DNA from: Ehrlichia ruminantium str. Welgevonden
GTDB lineage: Bacteria > Pseudomonadota > Alphaproteobacteria > Rickettsiales > Anaplasmataceae
DNA: 64,000 nt
NCBI RefSeq assembly: GCF_000026005.1
Contig: NC_005295.2
Span: 620,001-684,000 of the forward strand
Direction of reading: 5' to 3'
The number at the start of each line of letters is the position of its first letter. Position 1 is the stretch's first letter. Below the pieces are notes generated by a model that ran no database searches, had not been told where the DNA came from, and worked only from the letters and a program-made list of their open reading frames with translations. Positions 41,114 to 52,997 of this stretch are shown here, piece after piece. A program made the position numbers and the translations under genes.

Positions 41114-42025
41114 ATGGTAAGGCCAAATTTTGTTAATCCTGCTAATAAACGTACTGCTAAGAAGGCAAGTAAGTTGTTTGATAAAAATATGATACATACT
41201 GGGCAGACTACTTACTTATTAATGTCAATTTTTTATTTGATATTATTAACTGCTGCTTTTATTCTGATGTTATATGGCGAAAAAAATATTTCTAATATAC
41301 TCCTTGTAATAATATCATGTATATCTTTTCTTGCACAATTTATTAATATTACGTGTAATGCTCTAAATATAGAGAATATAAGACGTGAGAAACTACAAAG
41401 TGGAGGTGTTAAGTACTCAAAAGATGCTAAGGATGGATTAATAATTTCTGCTGGATTTATTGGTGAATCTCTATCATTTTTAGGTATAGCAACTGCGTTA
41501 TTAATATTAGGGCTTCAGCTATCACATGGTCATGGTGTGTTTCTTGGTCTTCGTATTTCTAGTCTTGTTGCTTCTCTTTTTTCTATTACGTATGGATCTG
41601 TTATGTTCAAAAGACATACTGAGCACTACTCTGTACTTAATAACAATACAAAAAAAAATGATGTTTCTTCTTTTAAAAGAACTAAAGAGCATTTTTATGC
41701 TGAATGGGCAATATTGAATAGTGCTTTATTTATATCGCTTGGTATCTATAATTTTTTATATGAAACAGTATTATTTGAAGTATTGGATTTTAGTCATGAT
41801 CATCATACTGCTATCTTTCTAAAAACTTTTGTTTTTGTTGGATATGCATGTGTTTTATCTATGATTTTTCTATCTCAAATTTGTGGAAAATCGCATGCTT
41901 CTCATGGTAAGGAGTCTTCATCATCTAGTGAAGAATGTGCACCGCTTATTAATGATGCTTTAGTTGAAGGAGTTGAACAAGACAGGATAAGTATAAGGTC
42001 TTCTTCCTCTGCCAGTTTAGATTAA
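41114..42025 (+). CDS. Six-segment membrane protein, unknown function
   Basis: This encodes 303 residues from the ATG at 41114, chosen because GGAG at 41104-41107 lies six bases before it; an upstream TTG-ATG-ATG run (41096-41104) overlaps that site. Hydrophobic segments lie at about residues 29-52, 58-80, 107-130, 137-155, 195-215 and 232-252. The tail is Ser-rich and acidic (HGKESSSSSEE). A GFIGES-S-LG motif in the third segment recurs in the protein at 51042, so the two are likely paralogs. No transporter signature is recognised. Confidence 0.85.
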   Translation: MVRPNFVNPANKRTAKKASKLFDKNMIHTGQTTYLLMSIFYLILLTAAFILMLYGEKNISNILLVIISCISFLAQFINITCNALNIENIRREKLQSGGVKYSKDAKDGLIISAGFIGESLSFLGIATALLILGLQLSHGHGVFLGLRISSLVASLFSITYGSVMFKRHTEHYSVLNNNTKKNDVSSFKRTKEHFYAEWAILNSALFISLGIYNFLYETVLFEVLDFSHDHHTAIFLKTFVFVGYACVLSMIFLSQICGKSHASHGKESSSSSEECAPLINDALVEGVEQDRISIRSSSSASLD

Positions 42026-42413
42026 ATTATTGATAATTATACATAAGTGGTTTTTTCTTATTCTCATATCTATGTTGTAGGTTAATTTCTAAAAAAAATC
42101 ATTATTAACAATAAAAATATATTCACTGTATCAAATGTAGAGCTTTTATTACAAGTAATGTGTTGTATTTCTTTTGTTTTATCTTTATTTAGTATATATA
42201 GTAGTTATGTATTAGATATTTGAATTTTTAAATTATGTATTTATTGGGTTTTCATATCCATAAATATGTATAATTTTAGTAGTTTATAGCATATTTAAGT
42301 ATGTTATGCTTTTCTTAAGCTTTAGTTATTTAAGTGTTACGTTTTGCTACTTAATATAATGTTTTTTGTGTATTTAGATGTGTAGTAAAGGATGTAAAAA
42401 TAGTAGAAATAAA
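42026..42413. other. Convergent intergenic gap
   Basis: It lies between the 3' ends of the membrane protein gene and argG. No clear terminator hairpin is seen, and nothing else is supported. Confidence 0.5.
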
Positions 42414-43598
42414 TTAAGATTTTTTTAACCTTAAAGAATTAACTTTTATAAATCCTTCTGCGTCTTTGTGATCGTAACCCTGAGATTCACTATCAAAGCT
42501 TGCTAAATTATATGAATATAAGCTATTATTAGATTTACGACCTACAACTATAACTGATCCCTTATATAGCTTTATGCGTACAGTTCCATTAACTTTTTCT
42601 TGTGATTTATCTATTAATGATTGTAGCATTTTCCTTTCAGTAGTCCACCAATAACCATTATATATTAACTTTGCATATTTTGGCATAATCTCATCTTTAA
42701 GATGAGCAGATTCTCTATCTAATGTTATGCTTTCTATAGCACGATGTGCATGTAGAAGAATTGTTCCTCCAGGAGTTTCATATATTCCCCTTGATTTTAT
42801 TCCTATGTAACGATTTTCTACTATGTCAACAATTCCTATACCATGTTTTCCACCAATCTTATTTAATTGATGTAATAAATTAGCTGGTGAAAGTGATATG
42901 TCATTGATTGCTATTGGATCTCCTTGTTCAAAGGTAATTTCTATGTATTCCGGAATACTACTTGCTAGCTCTGGTGTCAATGATCTGGAAAGCATAGTAT
43001 AATCTGGTTCAACATATGGATCTTCAAGAGACTTTCCTTCGTATGAGATATGTAATAAATTTGCATCTATTGAATATGGTGGTTCATTTACTTTATCTAA
43101 AGGAACATTTATGTTATTTTTTCTTGCATATTCTATAAGACTGTGTCTTGATGTTAATTCCCACTGACGCCAAGGAGCAATTACTTTTATGTTTGGATCA
43201 CAACAATAATATCCAAACTCAAATCTTACTTGGTCGTTTCCTTTTCCAGTTGCACCATGTGCTACAGCATCTGCTCCTGTAAGATGAGCTATTTCAATTT
43301 GTCTTTTGGCTATTAATGGTCTTGCTATAGATGTTCCAAGTAGGTAATATCCCTCATATATAGTGTTTGCTCTAAACATAGGGAATACGAAATCTCTAAC
43401 AAATTCTTCCTTTAAATCTTCTATAAAAATTTCCTTTACATTTAACGCAGCTGCTTTTTTTTGAATAACAGACATGTCGTCTTCTTGTCCTATATCTGCG
43501 GTAAATACTACTACTTCACAATTATAATTTTCTTGTAACCATTTTAATATAACAGAAGTATCTAACCCACCAGAATAAGCTAGAACTATTTTTTTCAT
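42414..43598 (-). CDS. argG: Argininosuccinate synthase
   Basis: This encodes 394 residues. It joins citrulline and aspartate with ATP to form argininosuccinate. The ATP-binding [10 protein letters not shown] at residues 7-16 and the conserved [13 protein letters not shown] block are present, as are the citrulline-site residues around YSIDANLLH. With argJ at 47420 it indicates arginine synthesis, which Ehrlichia is known to retain in part or whole. It is divergent from the beta-barrel gene at 43767 with 168 bases between. Confidence 0.97.
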   Translation of the reverse strand: MKKIVLAYSGGLDTSVILKWLQENYNCEVVVFTADIGQEDDMSVIQKKAAALNVKEIFIEDLKEEFVRDFVFPMFRANTIYEGYYLLGTSIARPLIAKRQIEIAHLTGADAVAHGATGKGNDQVRFEFGYYCCDPNIKVIAPWRQWELTSRHSLIEYARKNNINVPLDKVNEPPYSIDANLLHISYEGKSLEDPYVEPDYTMLSRSLTPELASSIPEYIEITFEQGDPIAINDISLSPANLLHQLNKIGGKHGIGIVDIVENRYIGIKSRGIYETPGGTILLHAHRAIESITLDRESAHLKDEIMPKYAKLIYNGYWWTTERKMLQSLIDKSQEKVNGTVRIKLYKGSVIVVGRKSNNSLYSYNLASFDSESQGYDHKDAEGFIKVNSLRLKKS

Positions 43599-43725
43599 AA
43601 ATAAATAAAATAAAAATACACACGTAACATATATTGTATTTTTATTATTATGACAACTTAATTTTATTATTAGCCTGTATCTAACAATTTATTAGGTTTT
43701 ATATTGTTTTTTTTACTATATTAAG

Positions 43726-43742
43726 TATAGTGATATACTATA
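43726..43742. promoter_or_regulatory. Small dyad between argG and the beta-barrel gene
   Basis: TATAGT and its complement ACTATA are separated by GATAT, 25 bases before the beta-barrel ATG. It could be an operator or promoter part for either divergent gene. In DNA this AT-rich a six-base dyad is weak evidence. Confidence 0.25.
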
Positions 43743-43766
43743 TCATACAATGTAGCTAGCTGTACA

Positions 43767-44438
43767 ATGAGAGTTATTTTATACTTACAGATTACGTTTT
43801 TATTATTATTTTGTAGTTATTCTGCGTTTGCTAAGAATGTTGAAAAAAGTTCTATAGGTAATTTTTATATTGGAGGTGCCTATGGATATGATAGTAAAAT
43901 GTTGGAGTTTAAAACTGGACAGGGATATTTTGATTTTGATTTTAATATAAATAATATACGTGGTTATAATTTAGGATTATCGTTAGGGTATATATTTTCA
44001 AGTGCGTCTTTAAATAATTTTAGGACAGAGTTAGAGTTTATATACATTACTAAGAAAGAAATTGTTAGTAGTAATTTATTAAATGATAAAAAATCATATT
44101 TGGATAGTAATAATTATAAAGTTTTATTTAACTTATATTATGATATTGGCAATTTTTTTAGTATAAAAAATCTTTCAGTATATTTAGGATCTGGTGTTAA
44201 TGTACAAAATATTGTTGGTCACTTATTGAAAAATACTAGTGAATCTTTAGATAATAATATTTTAATGCAAGCTATGGTTGGCATTAAATATAAGTTACTT
44301 TCTAATGTTGCTATGTATACTGGGTATAGATATATTGTGAATTATATTGTATCTAATAAAGAAGATAATCCTGGTTTAGTAGGTTTTCGTATTTTAGGTT
44401 CTTCAGTATTAATGTTTGGGTTAGAATTTGTTTTTTAA
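43767..44438 (+). CDS. Predicted outer-membrane beta-barrel protein
   Basis: This encodes 223 residues. A signal peptide (residues 1-22, ending SAFA) is followed by alternating strands with Gly and aromatic residues (FYIGGAYGYD, GYNLGLSLGYIF) and a terminal FGLEFVF ending in Phe, the typical barrel-assembly signal. The size fits an eight-stranded barrel. It resembles in style the surface antigens of the OMP-1/P28/MSP4 superfamily, but it is shorter and I cannot confirm membership. It is paired in type with the gene at 45038, 600 bases downstream. Confidence 0.8.
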   Translation: MRVILYLQITFLLLFCSYSAFAKNVEKSSIGNFYIGGAYGYDSKMLEFKTGQGYFDFDFNINNIRGYNLGLSLGYIFSSASLNNFRTELEFIYITKKEIVSSNLLNDKKSYLDSNNYKVLFNLYYDIGNFFSIKNLSVYLGSGVNVQNIVGHLLKNTSESLDNNILMQAMVGIKYKLLSNVAMYTGYRYIVNYIVSNKEDNPGLVGFRILGSSVLMFGLEFVF

Positions 44439-45037
44439 TTCAGTAATATTGAATTATATAATACTTGTAATTTTAATATGACATATAATATTCTGATATA
44501 AATACTAAATATGGTACTGTAGTTTTAATATCACATAAATATGATTGGTTTTTTACTATATGCAGTATTAGAAAGTATATAGTGTGTTTACTTAAAGATA
44601 TTTGTAGTTATAGATTTTACATGTCTGTAATTCAATATATTGATTTAATTATTATGAGTAATATACTGAATTTCTATTTATAGATCTATAGTATTTTGTT
44701 ATTATTTAAAATCTATTAGATTTTTTTTCGGTATTTAATGAATTTTTATATGTAGTATTATTTATATAATGTAATATATTGAATTTCTAGTATATAATTA
44801 TTTAATTAAAAATATATCCATTATATTTTTAATCTTACATACATATACTGTATAACTTTTATTGATAAAACATAACAAGAGTATATTAGTACGTTCCTAA
44901 TGTAGGTGTATTTTATCAATTTTGTTATTAATTAAGTAGTGTTGTTACTGTATTATTTTCAATATTTCATTTTTATATTGACTTGCTGATATGAGTTAAT
45001 AGTATTTTAATATAAAATTAATATGTTAAATATTTTT
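44439..45037. other. Gap between two beta-barrel genes
   Basis: AT-rich. A motif AATATA(C/T)TGAATTTCTA occurs twice, near 44662 and 44770, about 109 bases apart. No gene or terminator is recognised. Confidence 0.45.
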
Positions 45038-45730
45038 ATGAAAAAATCAATATATTTTGTTATTAGTATAACATTTATGTTATTCAGTTTTGATGCATCA
45101 TCTAATTCTGTCTATATAAAAGGAAATTATAATTTAGGTATTAATTATTCTGATAGTTTTAAATCAGAATATGTGAATTATGAAAGATTAAGTCCAGATT
45201 TTGCTGTTGCAATTGGATATAAATTACAAAATGGTTTGTTTTGTGATCTTGAAATGAGGTATGCTAATATAAGACCTATGATAAATAAATTATCAAATTT
45301 TGAACATATCGATTTACTTAATATTTTGCAGAGGATTACTAATCATAATGTATCTTTATCTAAAGCAGAAAATATACTTACAATTAATGCTATAACAACT
45401 CTTATTAATGTTGGATATAGCTATGTTTTTAATGATAAGTTTAGGGGATATTTCACTTATGGAGTTGGTATTGGAGGTTTACTAAATTATCAGGGATTTA
45501 AAAGTAGTTTATCAACTTATTATGGTATAAGTATGCAAAGTGAAATAGGAGTGTGTTATATTTATAATAGTAAGATAGATGTATGTATTGGGTATAATTA
45601 TTTAAAGAATTATTGGAAATATGAAACAGATAGGATTCCTGATGAAGATGGGAATACTGTTATGTATAACTTTCAAGATTTTCAATTGAATTCTCATACG
45701 ATATTTCTTGGTTTAAATGTGTTATTCTAG
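45038..45730 (+). CDS. Predicted outer-membrane beta-barrel protein
   Basis: This encodes 230 residues from the ATG at 45038, which gives a classical signal peptide (MKKSIYFVISITFMLFSF, cleaved near residue 22). An ATG five codons earlier (45023) is an alternative. Barrel strands are visible (VYIKGNYNLGINY, FAVAIGYKL, YFTYGVGIGGLL), and the C-terminus HTIFLGLNVLF ends in Phe. It has the same size class as the protein at 43767 but little direct identity. Likely surface-exposed; the function is not known. Confidence 0.8.
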   Translation: MKKSIYFVISITFMLFSFDASSNSVYIKGNYNLGINYSDSFKSEYVNYERLSPDFAVAIGYKLQNGLFCDLEMRYANIRPMINKLSNFEHIDLLNILQRITNHNVSLSKAENILTINAITTLINVGYSYVFNDKFRGYFTYGVGIGGLLNYQGFKSSLSTYYGISMQSEIGVCYIYNSKIDVCIGYNYLKNYWKYETDRIPDEDGNTVMYNFQDFQLNSHTIFLGLNVLF

Positions 45731-47419
45731 TATTTTTTTTATATACATGCTGATAATAGTAATAGTTAACAAAATAACAGAACTTGCTTAAAATATATTT
45801 GCTAAACTTTAGAGAGTTATTAATATATAATGATTTATTATAAGTTTTTTCTTTATTTCCAATAAGTTAAACTTATTCTAGTTAGAGTAAGTGTTTTTAT
45901 ATACAGATATTATATAGTTATTGTAAAGTCTTTTTAAAGAGCAGTATAATCTACTTGTACATATAATATCTGTTAATATATGCACATGTTATTAGTTTAT
46001 TTGAATGACTGTAATGAAATGTCATGACATGGTAACATACAGATAAATTTCTTCTACCTTGTTATAAGTATGTTATCATTAATTTTATAGTGTTTACTAA
46101 ATAAATAATTAGTATATTAGAAGAGACTCAATTTTTTTACTATTTAGTATATAACAGATATGAAATTTCTTTGAATCCATTATTAAAACTCTATTTGTTA
46201 CATTAAGTATTACTGTGTTAACAACATTCACTATAATTGATATAAGTTGAGTATTCGTGATATCAATAAATTTTTAATCATCTTATATTTTAGTGAGTAA
46301 GTTATTGTAATAATATGTTGTTAAGATCGTATCATTTTTATAATTTTTTTCTGTATAAGAAAATAATGTAAAACTTTATATATCTTGTTTTATATCTTGT
46401 AAATAACCATTATATTGTTTAAATAGCTTTGATGGTGCATATTTAATAACTCTTTTTAACTCTGTAAGTTTTTAGATAAAATGTTATAAAATTAGAAATA
46501 AAGATACTGATAATAGATATTCATTCTATGAATTATGGGCTTAACTTTATTCATTAAATTAAAGTTATATAAAGTACAGCTTTAAGAGGTATATAATATT
46601 GATTATTATGTATTGAATATTAGTTGAAAGTATTATCTTCCTAGAAGATTTATGGTATTATTCCTAAATTTTATAGATAAGATGGAACACATATAGCAAT
46701 TATAGCTCAATAATTTATCATCTTTATTAACTAAATTAAATCTTTATTTAATTACTCTATTATTCAAAAAGTTTACTAATACTATGGTTAATGTTGTATA
46801 AGGATTAGAATATATTATTAGTAAGATTATTATTATGGATTACTAAAAGTGAGATATTATTTTAAATGAGTCAAGTTAAGTAAGTGTGTACTAATTATGT
46901 ATATTAAATAGTTATTATGTACACATTGTTAGAGTTTTAAATTTTATGAAATATGTAATACTAAAGCGTATAAGGTTGGGCTAAATTATGTTATAGGAAA
47001 ATTTCTGTTAATGGTGTGTAATAGATATTTGGATAATTCTTTAATATTTTATACTTTTATGGTAAGTTACTTTGTTGTTTTTTTTATTAGTGATCTATTA
47101 ACTTACTTGTATATAATTAAACTAACTTAATGTCATGTTTTTAGGTATTTTATATAATGCTAGTTTTCAGTATTTATATTATAGATATTATGCATTAATA
47201 TAACTTTGATTTTAAATTTGTATCTTTGAGAGTAGTAAATTACGGTTGTGTATGGTAATAAAAAGGATATAGCTGCCTGACATAAAAAACGTGATTTTTA
47301 TAAAAAAAGTTGTATATAAATTTTATTTTTATCTGTGTTATTTTGTTAAATAACTTTCTTGTATTATACGAAATACTTCGTATAACTTAAGAAAATAAGA
47401 TTCTTTACTATGGTAAGAT
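45731..47419. other. Longest gap of this region, 1.7 kb
   Basis: A plus-strand frame at about 46890-47135 is open for some 80 codons without an early ATG and is hydrophobic. At this base composition a few such frames are expected by chance. The dyad upstream of argJ (47364-47385) is listed separately. Nothing else is supported. Confidence 0.45.
47364..47385. promoter_or_regulatory. Operator-like inverted repeat upstream of argJ
   Basis: TTATACGAA and its exact complement TTCGTATAA are separated by four bases. The dyad ends 34 bases before the argJ start codon. The centred TACGAA half-sites contain C and G in an otherwise AT background, which makes chance less likely. Binding protein unknown. 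Confidence 0.45.
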
Positions 47420-48679
47420 ATGTCTAAAAATTCTTCATATACTTCAAGTGGTTTTTCTATATCTCCTCTTGCTCCTACTAAATTTCCTGTTATGCCTAAA
47501 ATTAATGGTGTTAATTTATATTCATTTTCTTCTGGTGTTAAATCTTCTGGTAAACTTGATCTTTTGGTTGTCGAAATGCAGGATCAAAGCAGTGTAGCAG
47601 GTGTTTTTACAAACTCTTATACAGCTAGTAGTAATGTTGAGCATTGTAGAAATATTATTTCTTATGGTAAAGCAAAAGTTTTGATTGTTAATTCTGGTAA
47701 TGCTAATGTTGCGGTAGGTGCTAATGGGTATAAGGTAGTGGAAGAAATAACAACATTATGTGCAGAGAAATTTTCTTGCTCTACTAATGAGGTATATTTT
47801 TGTTCTACAGGAATTATAGGGGTTCCTTTACCTATTGATAAAATTAAGTCTGTTCTTATTAATGGTATATGGTCTGTTAGTGAGAATTCTTGGCGTGATG
47901 CTGCGTTAAGTATTATTACGACTGATACATTTCCAAAAATGGTTACAAAAGAAGTATTTATTGGTGGAGAAAAAGTAACTATCAATGGGATATGTAAAGG
48001 TTCTGGGATGATTGCTCCAAATATGGCAACTATGTTAGCATATGTATTTACTGATGCTAATATTACATCAGATGTTTTGCAAAGACTATTAAAAAAATAT
48101 GTTGATATATCATTTAACAGTATTACTGTTGATGGTGATATGTCAACTAGCGATTCTGTATTGATTTTTGCAACTAATCTAGCTAATCATAAGCAAATAT
48201 GTTCTGTTGATGATCAATTGATTGATGATTTTAAAATAGCATTAAAAGATGTTTTAGTAGAGATGGCTCATTTGATTGTCAAAGATGGAGAAGGAGCAAC
48301 TAAATTTGTGACAATTAATGTCAATAAGGTTGTTTCCTTAGAATCTGCAAGAAAATTAGCATTTTCAATAGCGAATTCTCCTCTTGTAAAAACAGCTATA
48401 GCAGGTGAAGATGCTAATTGGGGAAGGATAGTAATGGCTATAGGAAAAGCAGGTGAACCTTTAGATAAGAATAGAATATCTATAAAAATAGGAGATAATG
48501 TTATAGTAATGAATGGTGAAATTAGTAGTGTATATGATAAAAGTTATGTTGATAGTTATATGAAGGGTAATAACATTCTTATTGATGTTTGTATTAATAC
48601 TGGTAATTTTAATACAACTGTATGGACATGTGATTTAACCCGTAGATTTATTGATATTAATGCTCACTATTTTACTTAG
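47420..48679 (+). CDS. argJ: Bifunctional ornithine acetyltransferase/N-acetylglutamate synthase
   Basis: This encodes 419 residues. ArgJ recycles the acetyl group from N-acetylornithine to glutamate in arginine synthesis. The self-cleavage site is visible at Ala203-Thr204 in KGSGMIAPNMATMLAY, and Thr204 becomes the nucleophile. The NSGNANVAVG and GEDANWGRI blocks are also typical. Its stop is nine bases before the ATG of the exonuclease gene, so the two are probably co-transcribed. A dyad sits upstream. Confidence 0.97.
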   Translation: MSKNSSYTSSGFSISPLAPTKFPVMPKINGVNLYSFSSGVKSSGKLDLLVVEMQDQSSVAGVFTNSYTASSNVEHCRNIISYGKAKVLIVNSGNANVAVGANGYKVVEEITTLCAEKFSCSTNEVYFCSTGIIGVPLPIDKIKSVLINGIWSVSENSWRDAALSIITTDTFPKMVTKEVFIGGEKVTINGICKGSGMIAPNMATMLAYVFTDANITSDVLQRLLKKYVDISFNSITVDGDMSTSDSVLIFATNLANHKQICSVDDQLIDDFKIALKDVLVEMAHLIVKDGEGATKFVTINVNKVVSLESARKLAFSIANSPLVKTAIAGEDANWGRIVMAIGKAGEPLDKNRISIKIGDNVIVMNGEISSVYDKSYVDSYMKGNNILIDVCINTGNFNTTVWTCDLTRRFIDINAHYFT

Positions 48680-48688
48680 TTTTTTATT

Positions 48689-49525
48689 ATGTTAAGGATA
48701 GCAACATGGAATGTAAATTCTATCAGAAAAAGAATAGATCATTTATGTACTTGGTTAACAGATTATAATATTGATATAGCACTGTTGCAGGAAATAAAAT
48801 GTACGAATGATCAGTTTCCAGCTCTAGAAATAAAGTCATTGGGATATAATTATTATGTACATGGACAAAAAGCTAGAAATGGAGTAGCTATAATAACAAA
48901 ATATCCTATAGTTGAAGAAGTTGTGACTAATATTTTTTCATTATATGGGACTTCTAATGTTTGTTGTGAACTAGGATCAGAAGATTTTACTTACAATTGT
49001 GAGGAATCTCGTTATTTAGAGTGTGTTATTTTATATAACGGTATTAAAATTCGTGTTGGTAGTATATATGTTCCTAATGGCCAAAGTGTTGAATCTGATG
49101 CATTTCAATACAAGCTTGGTTTTTTTGATCAATTAAAAGAGTATATGTCTTTTTTGCTTAAAAAAGAGGAAATTTGTATATTAGGTGGTGACTATAATGT
49201 AGCACCATATCCTATAGATATGTACTCATATGAAATTATGAATGGTAAATTATGTTGTCATCAGTTTGAAAGAGAAAAGTTTCGTTCTATTATAAATACG
49301 GGGTTTTTTGATGCTTTTCGTCTATTAAACAATGATAAAAAACAGTTTACTTGGTGGAATTATAAATTTGGTTCATGGCAAGAAAATAAAGGATTAAGGA
49401 TAGATATGTTATTATTATCTCCACAGGCAATGGATAAAGTATCATCTTGTGTTGTACATGATGGATTAAGAGGTTTAAATGTGCCTTCTGATCATGTTCC
49501 AGTTGTATGTGATCTTAATTTATAG
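48689..49525 (+). CDS. xth: Exodeoxyribonuclease III
   Basis: This encodes 278 residues. It acts in base-excision repair as an AP endonuclease and 3'-5' exonuclease. Motifs of the Exo III/AP endonuclease family are present: TWNVNSIRKR (residues 6-15), LLQEIKC with the metal-binding Glu, GGDYNVAP, and a C-terminal PSDHVPVV with the catalytic Asp-His. It follows argJ closely with no evident ribosome binding site, suggesting translational coupling. Some relatives are annotated xthA1 or xthA2; the subgroup cannot be told here. Confidence 0.95.
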   Translation: MLRIATWNVNSIRKRIDHLCTWLTDYNIDIALLQEIKCTNDQFPALEIKSLGYNYYVHGQKARNGVAIITKYPIVEEVVTNIFSLYGTSNVCCELGSEDFTYNCEESRYLECVILYNGIKIRVGSIYVPNGQSVESDAFQYKLGFFDQLKEYMSFLLKKEEICILGGDYNVAPYPIDMYSYEIMNGKLCCHQFEREKFRSIINTGFFDAFRLLNNDKKQFTWWNYKFGSWQENKGLRIDMLLLSPQAMDKVSSCVVHDGLRGLNVPSDHVPVVCDLNL

Positions 49526-51041
49526 AAATAAAACTTTAATTTATAAGCTTTATTATGATGAGTTTTAATGTTATTCTTATTAACTAGTTTATATAGTATC
49601 AAATAATAAGTAGTAGTTAAAGTTTTTTACAGTTATTAGAAAGCTCATTTTAATGTTTGTGTGTAAAAATTACAACATGTTATATAAGGAAGCTTATGTA
49701 AATTTACAGTTGATGTATTTTATCCTTTAATTCTTATGCAGATATTTATAATTTAAATTGGCAGTTAATAATTTATTAATTGATACTTATAGTACTTTTG
49801 AAGATTCAATGACACAATCTGCTAAGTAGTAAATAGAATTATAAATGTTCTTTTTACTTAAGTAATGTGTCTAATAATATTTATATAGGATATAATTAAA
49901 ATTATTAATTATATTAGTAAAATATAAATTAAGAGTATCAAAACATAGTGTTATACGTAATATTTTATATATTACTTTAATTTATAAAATATTATAGGAG
50001 TATATTTATTGTGATATTTTTCCTAAATTATTAAAGTTTTTAAACTATTTACATATGAGCATATATAAGATTATCCTGAGTATATTTTTTTATGTAAATT
50101 AATGTTTTTAAGTAACTAATAGACTATAGGTTTATATTAATGCTATATGTAAGTACTTTTGTTATAAATTAATTTATTAGTAAGCTCAGGTATTATTTAA
50201 TTTTGTTGTTTTTATCAAAAGCATTCTGGTGTAAAATGCTGATAGTTTGATTATTTATGTATTTTGTTATTATACGTACTATATTAATAGTATTATAAAT
50301 CAACTAAATATATAAATTACTTATTTATATTACTATTTTTAACATAATAAATGCCAAGTAAGGTAGTTAGTATAATAATAAATCTATATAACTCATATAG
50401 ATTTATATTAAAAATCATAACTATTAGTTTTGTAATTCATTACACATAATAGTATATGTGTGTATGTATTTTTTATAAGATGTGCATATCAGTTTGTTAG
50501 CCTTTATAAGTGAATATTAATAATTAATAAAATCAACTAGTTAAATAGCATATTTGTACAAACTATATTAAAATACAAGTTAATATTAACTTGAATAACA
50601 TTGATTATGTTTTTCTTGTAGTTACAAAAGAATTTTTCTTAATATATGCTGCCTAATTTGATTATTTATATTACTAACAGTGATTATGTATTTATTATTT
50701 TATTATCATATAATTACATACCATTTTGCTATTCTAAACATACTTCAAGAGCCTACTTGGTAAAATGTAAACATTATTATCGATAAATCAGTAAGTAAAA
50801 TAATGTGTTTTTATACTTGTGTTAAAGTTGCTAGTGTTAATATAGAGTTAGTAATAATATTGATTGTATTATATCTGTCAAAGTAACTTTTATTATATAT
50901 AACTATCATTTGTATTTTTTGATTATTGCAGGTGTTAAATAACTGTTTTCTTAAAATTGGTACTGTTATGGTAATTTATTATGAATTAGAAGCGTTATAT
51001 GTTATTATTAAATAGTATTTTTAAAAATTTACTTTAAATGA
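49526..51041. other. Long convergent gap, nothing recognised
   Basis: AT-rich sequence between the xth and membrane protein 3' ends. A short protein-like end (IDTYSTFEDSMTQSAK) near 49790-49830 is too small to interpret. Confidence 0.45.
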
Positions 51042-51824
51042 TTATAAATCTCTCTTTATAGAAACTGAAAGTGGTGTTGTTGAGTTTGCAAGTTGTATAT
51101 CTTTAATGATGTAATTTTCTTTAGTGTTTGTATTTTTATCTAGTAATTCTGTATTCTTTTGAGAATTTTTCATTATAAGCATTGAACTAATAATTAATAC
51201 ATATGTTGTAAGTAGTATAATTTTAAAAATTTCAGGTGATTTATGTTCTATAAAATAACCTGAAATTATAACACCTATATTTATAATTGATATAGCTAAT
51301 CCTGTAATCCAATTCCCTATCGACCATATCGTATATTTAGTTGATTGATTTGTTTTTTTTAAATCATTATGTTTTTCTAGGTCTGTACTAAGTGCGATTG
51401 TAGCATATCCTATAACGAATATTGAAGATAACATGCTTAATATAGAACTTAATATCATTATTTTTTGGTTATTTGATGATGTTATAGTTAATATAATTGA
51501 AATGATATTTAGTCCAAGTAAACTTGCTGATTCTCCTATGAATCCTATATGTGAACATATTGATTTTTTTGAAAATGTTATTTTCTGTTGTAGATGGCTT
51601 TTTATTATATTTAAATTATAAAGTATGTATATAGAATACAATAAAATAAAGGAAACTGATAATACTATGCTGCATAGTGGTATAATTTTTTTTGTGTGTT
51701 CATAAGTATGTGGTATTAACTTTATTATAGTTAGTATATCAGAAACTGCTAATAATATTACTATGGTTATTAAATGAATTTTTGGATAGTTAAAATGTTT
51801 AGGTTTTTTTACTATACGTTGCAT
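51042..51824 (-). CDS. Six-segment membrane protein, unknown function
   Basis: This encodes 260 residues, with hydrophobic segments at about 17-36, 47-68, 90-112, 120-142, 165-190 and 198-215. The GFIGESASLLG motif at the start of the third segment matches GFIGESLSFLG of the protein at 41114 in the same topological position, and both have a short hydrophilic tail, so I take them as paralogs. No ribosome binding site is seen before the ATG. Function is not recognised. Confidence 0.8.
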   Translation of the reverse strand: MQRIVKKPKHFNYPKIHLITIVILLAVSDILTIIKLIPHTYEHTKKIIPLCSIVLSVSFILLYSIYILYNLNIIKSHLQQKITFSKKSICSHIGFIGESASLLGLNIISIILTITSSNNQKIMILSSILSMLSSIFVIGYATIALSTDLEKHNDLKKTNQSTKYTIWSIGNWITGLAISIINIGVIISGYFIEHKSPEIFKIILLTTYVLIISSMLIMKNSQKNTELLDKNTNTKENYIIKDIQLANSTTPLSVSIKRDL

Positions 51825-52997
51825 GTAGTTTTTTTATATCATGTCAAACATGGTAAATAATATCATAAGGATTATAAGATCAATAAGTTTTTTTGATAAA
51901 TTAAAAAGACGTTAAAGTAGTATATAGATCTGTATATTTTTATTATTTTGCTATGTATTATAGTTACTGTTTTAATATCACATAATTAATGTTATATATG
52001 CAATATTATTGTAATTGTTATCATAAGTTTTTGATTAGAAGAATTTACTGGTATGTTACTAGGTATTTGAGATAACATATATGTGTTATGCTCTTCTTTA
52101 TATGATTTATTCTTAGTGAATTTTAATAAAAGTAATAGTATTAATAATCATGTATTAAAATATAATAACATATTGTAATATACAATAACGTGTATACTGC
52201 TAGTAAAAAATGTTATTGAAATTATACATATATAAATGATAACATATCATATAAGATTTATTAATGTATATAGTATTTAGTGGTATTTGACTTTTCTAAG
52301 TATTCATTAAAATTATTAGCATAATGGATATAATGTATTTGAGTTTAATATAAAGTATTTGGTAAAAATTATGTAAAATAGTCAATATTTATATTAAAAT
52401 AAACAGATTAAATATATAATATATATGCGATTGTATTAAATTTACTAGTTATAATATAAGTATGAATAATGTTTAATTCTTATTAAGATATGACCTATTT
52501 TATGTTTTTACTTATGTAGATAATTAGAGGAATTAGTAAAGAGAATATAATCTTCTACTTAATAAAATATTATAAGTTAATATGTGTTCTATTATGAGAT
52601 ACTTATTAACTTAATATATTATGTTATCTATTTATGTTCTTTTTAAAACATTAGGTATTATATTAGTATATATACACATATAAGCTTTTTATGTATTTTC
52701 TTGAATGTTAATTATTTAGTATTACTATAACAGTTCTTATAACTCATTGATAAATTAGAAATCTTATATTCATATAATAACATATAAAATAATATTTATA
52801 TAGAAAATAGATTACGAATAATCTAGGAAAAAGTAGATAGATATACTTTCTATTTGATTAATTTAACATTATAAGTAAAAACTGCTATAGATTATTGAAT
52901 GCGCTAAAACATTACGTATAATTTATAGTTTTTATATTAATAATATATGTATTGCAATAAATTTAAACCTATGCTATAGGATTATTTACCATTTAAT
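51825..52997. other. Gap between membrane protein gene and tRNA-Met
   Basis: AT-rich throughout; no supported gene, repeat or structure. The promoter of the tRNA must lie at the right end but is not distinguishable. Confidence 0.5.

Noticed and set aside
47364-47385. Resemblance of the argJ dyad to loxP arms (TTCGTATA)
   Set aside because: The spacer is four bases instead of eight and the arms are only nine bases; no Cre-like recombinase or phage context is present.
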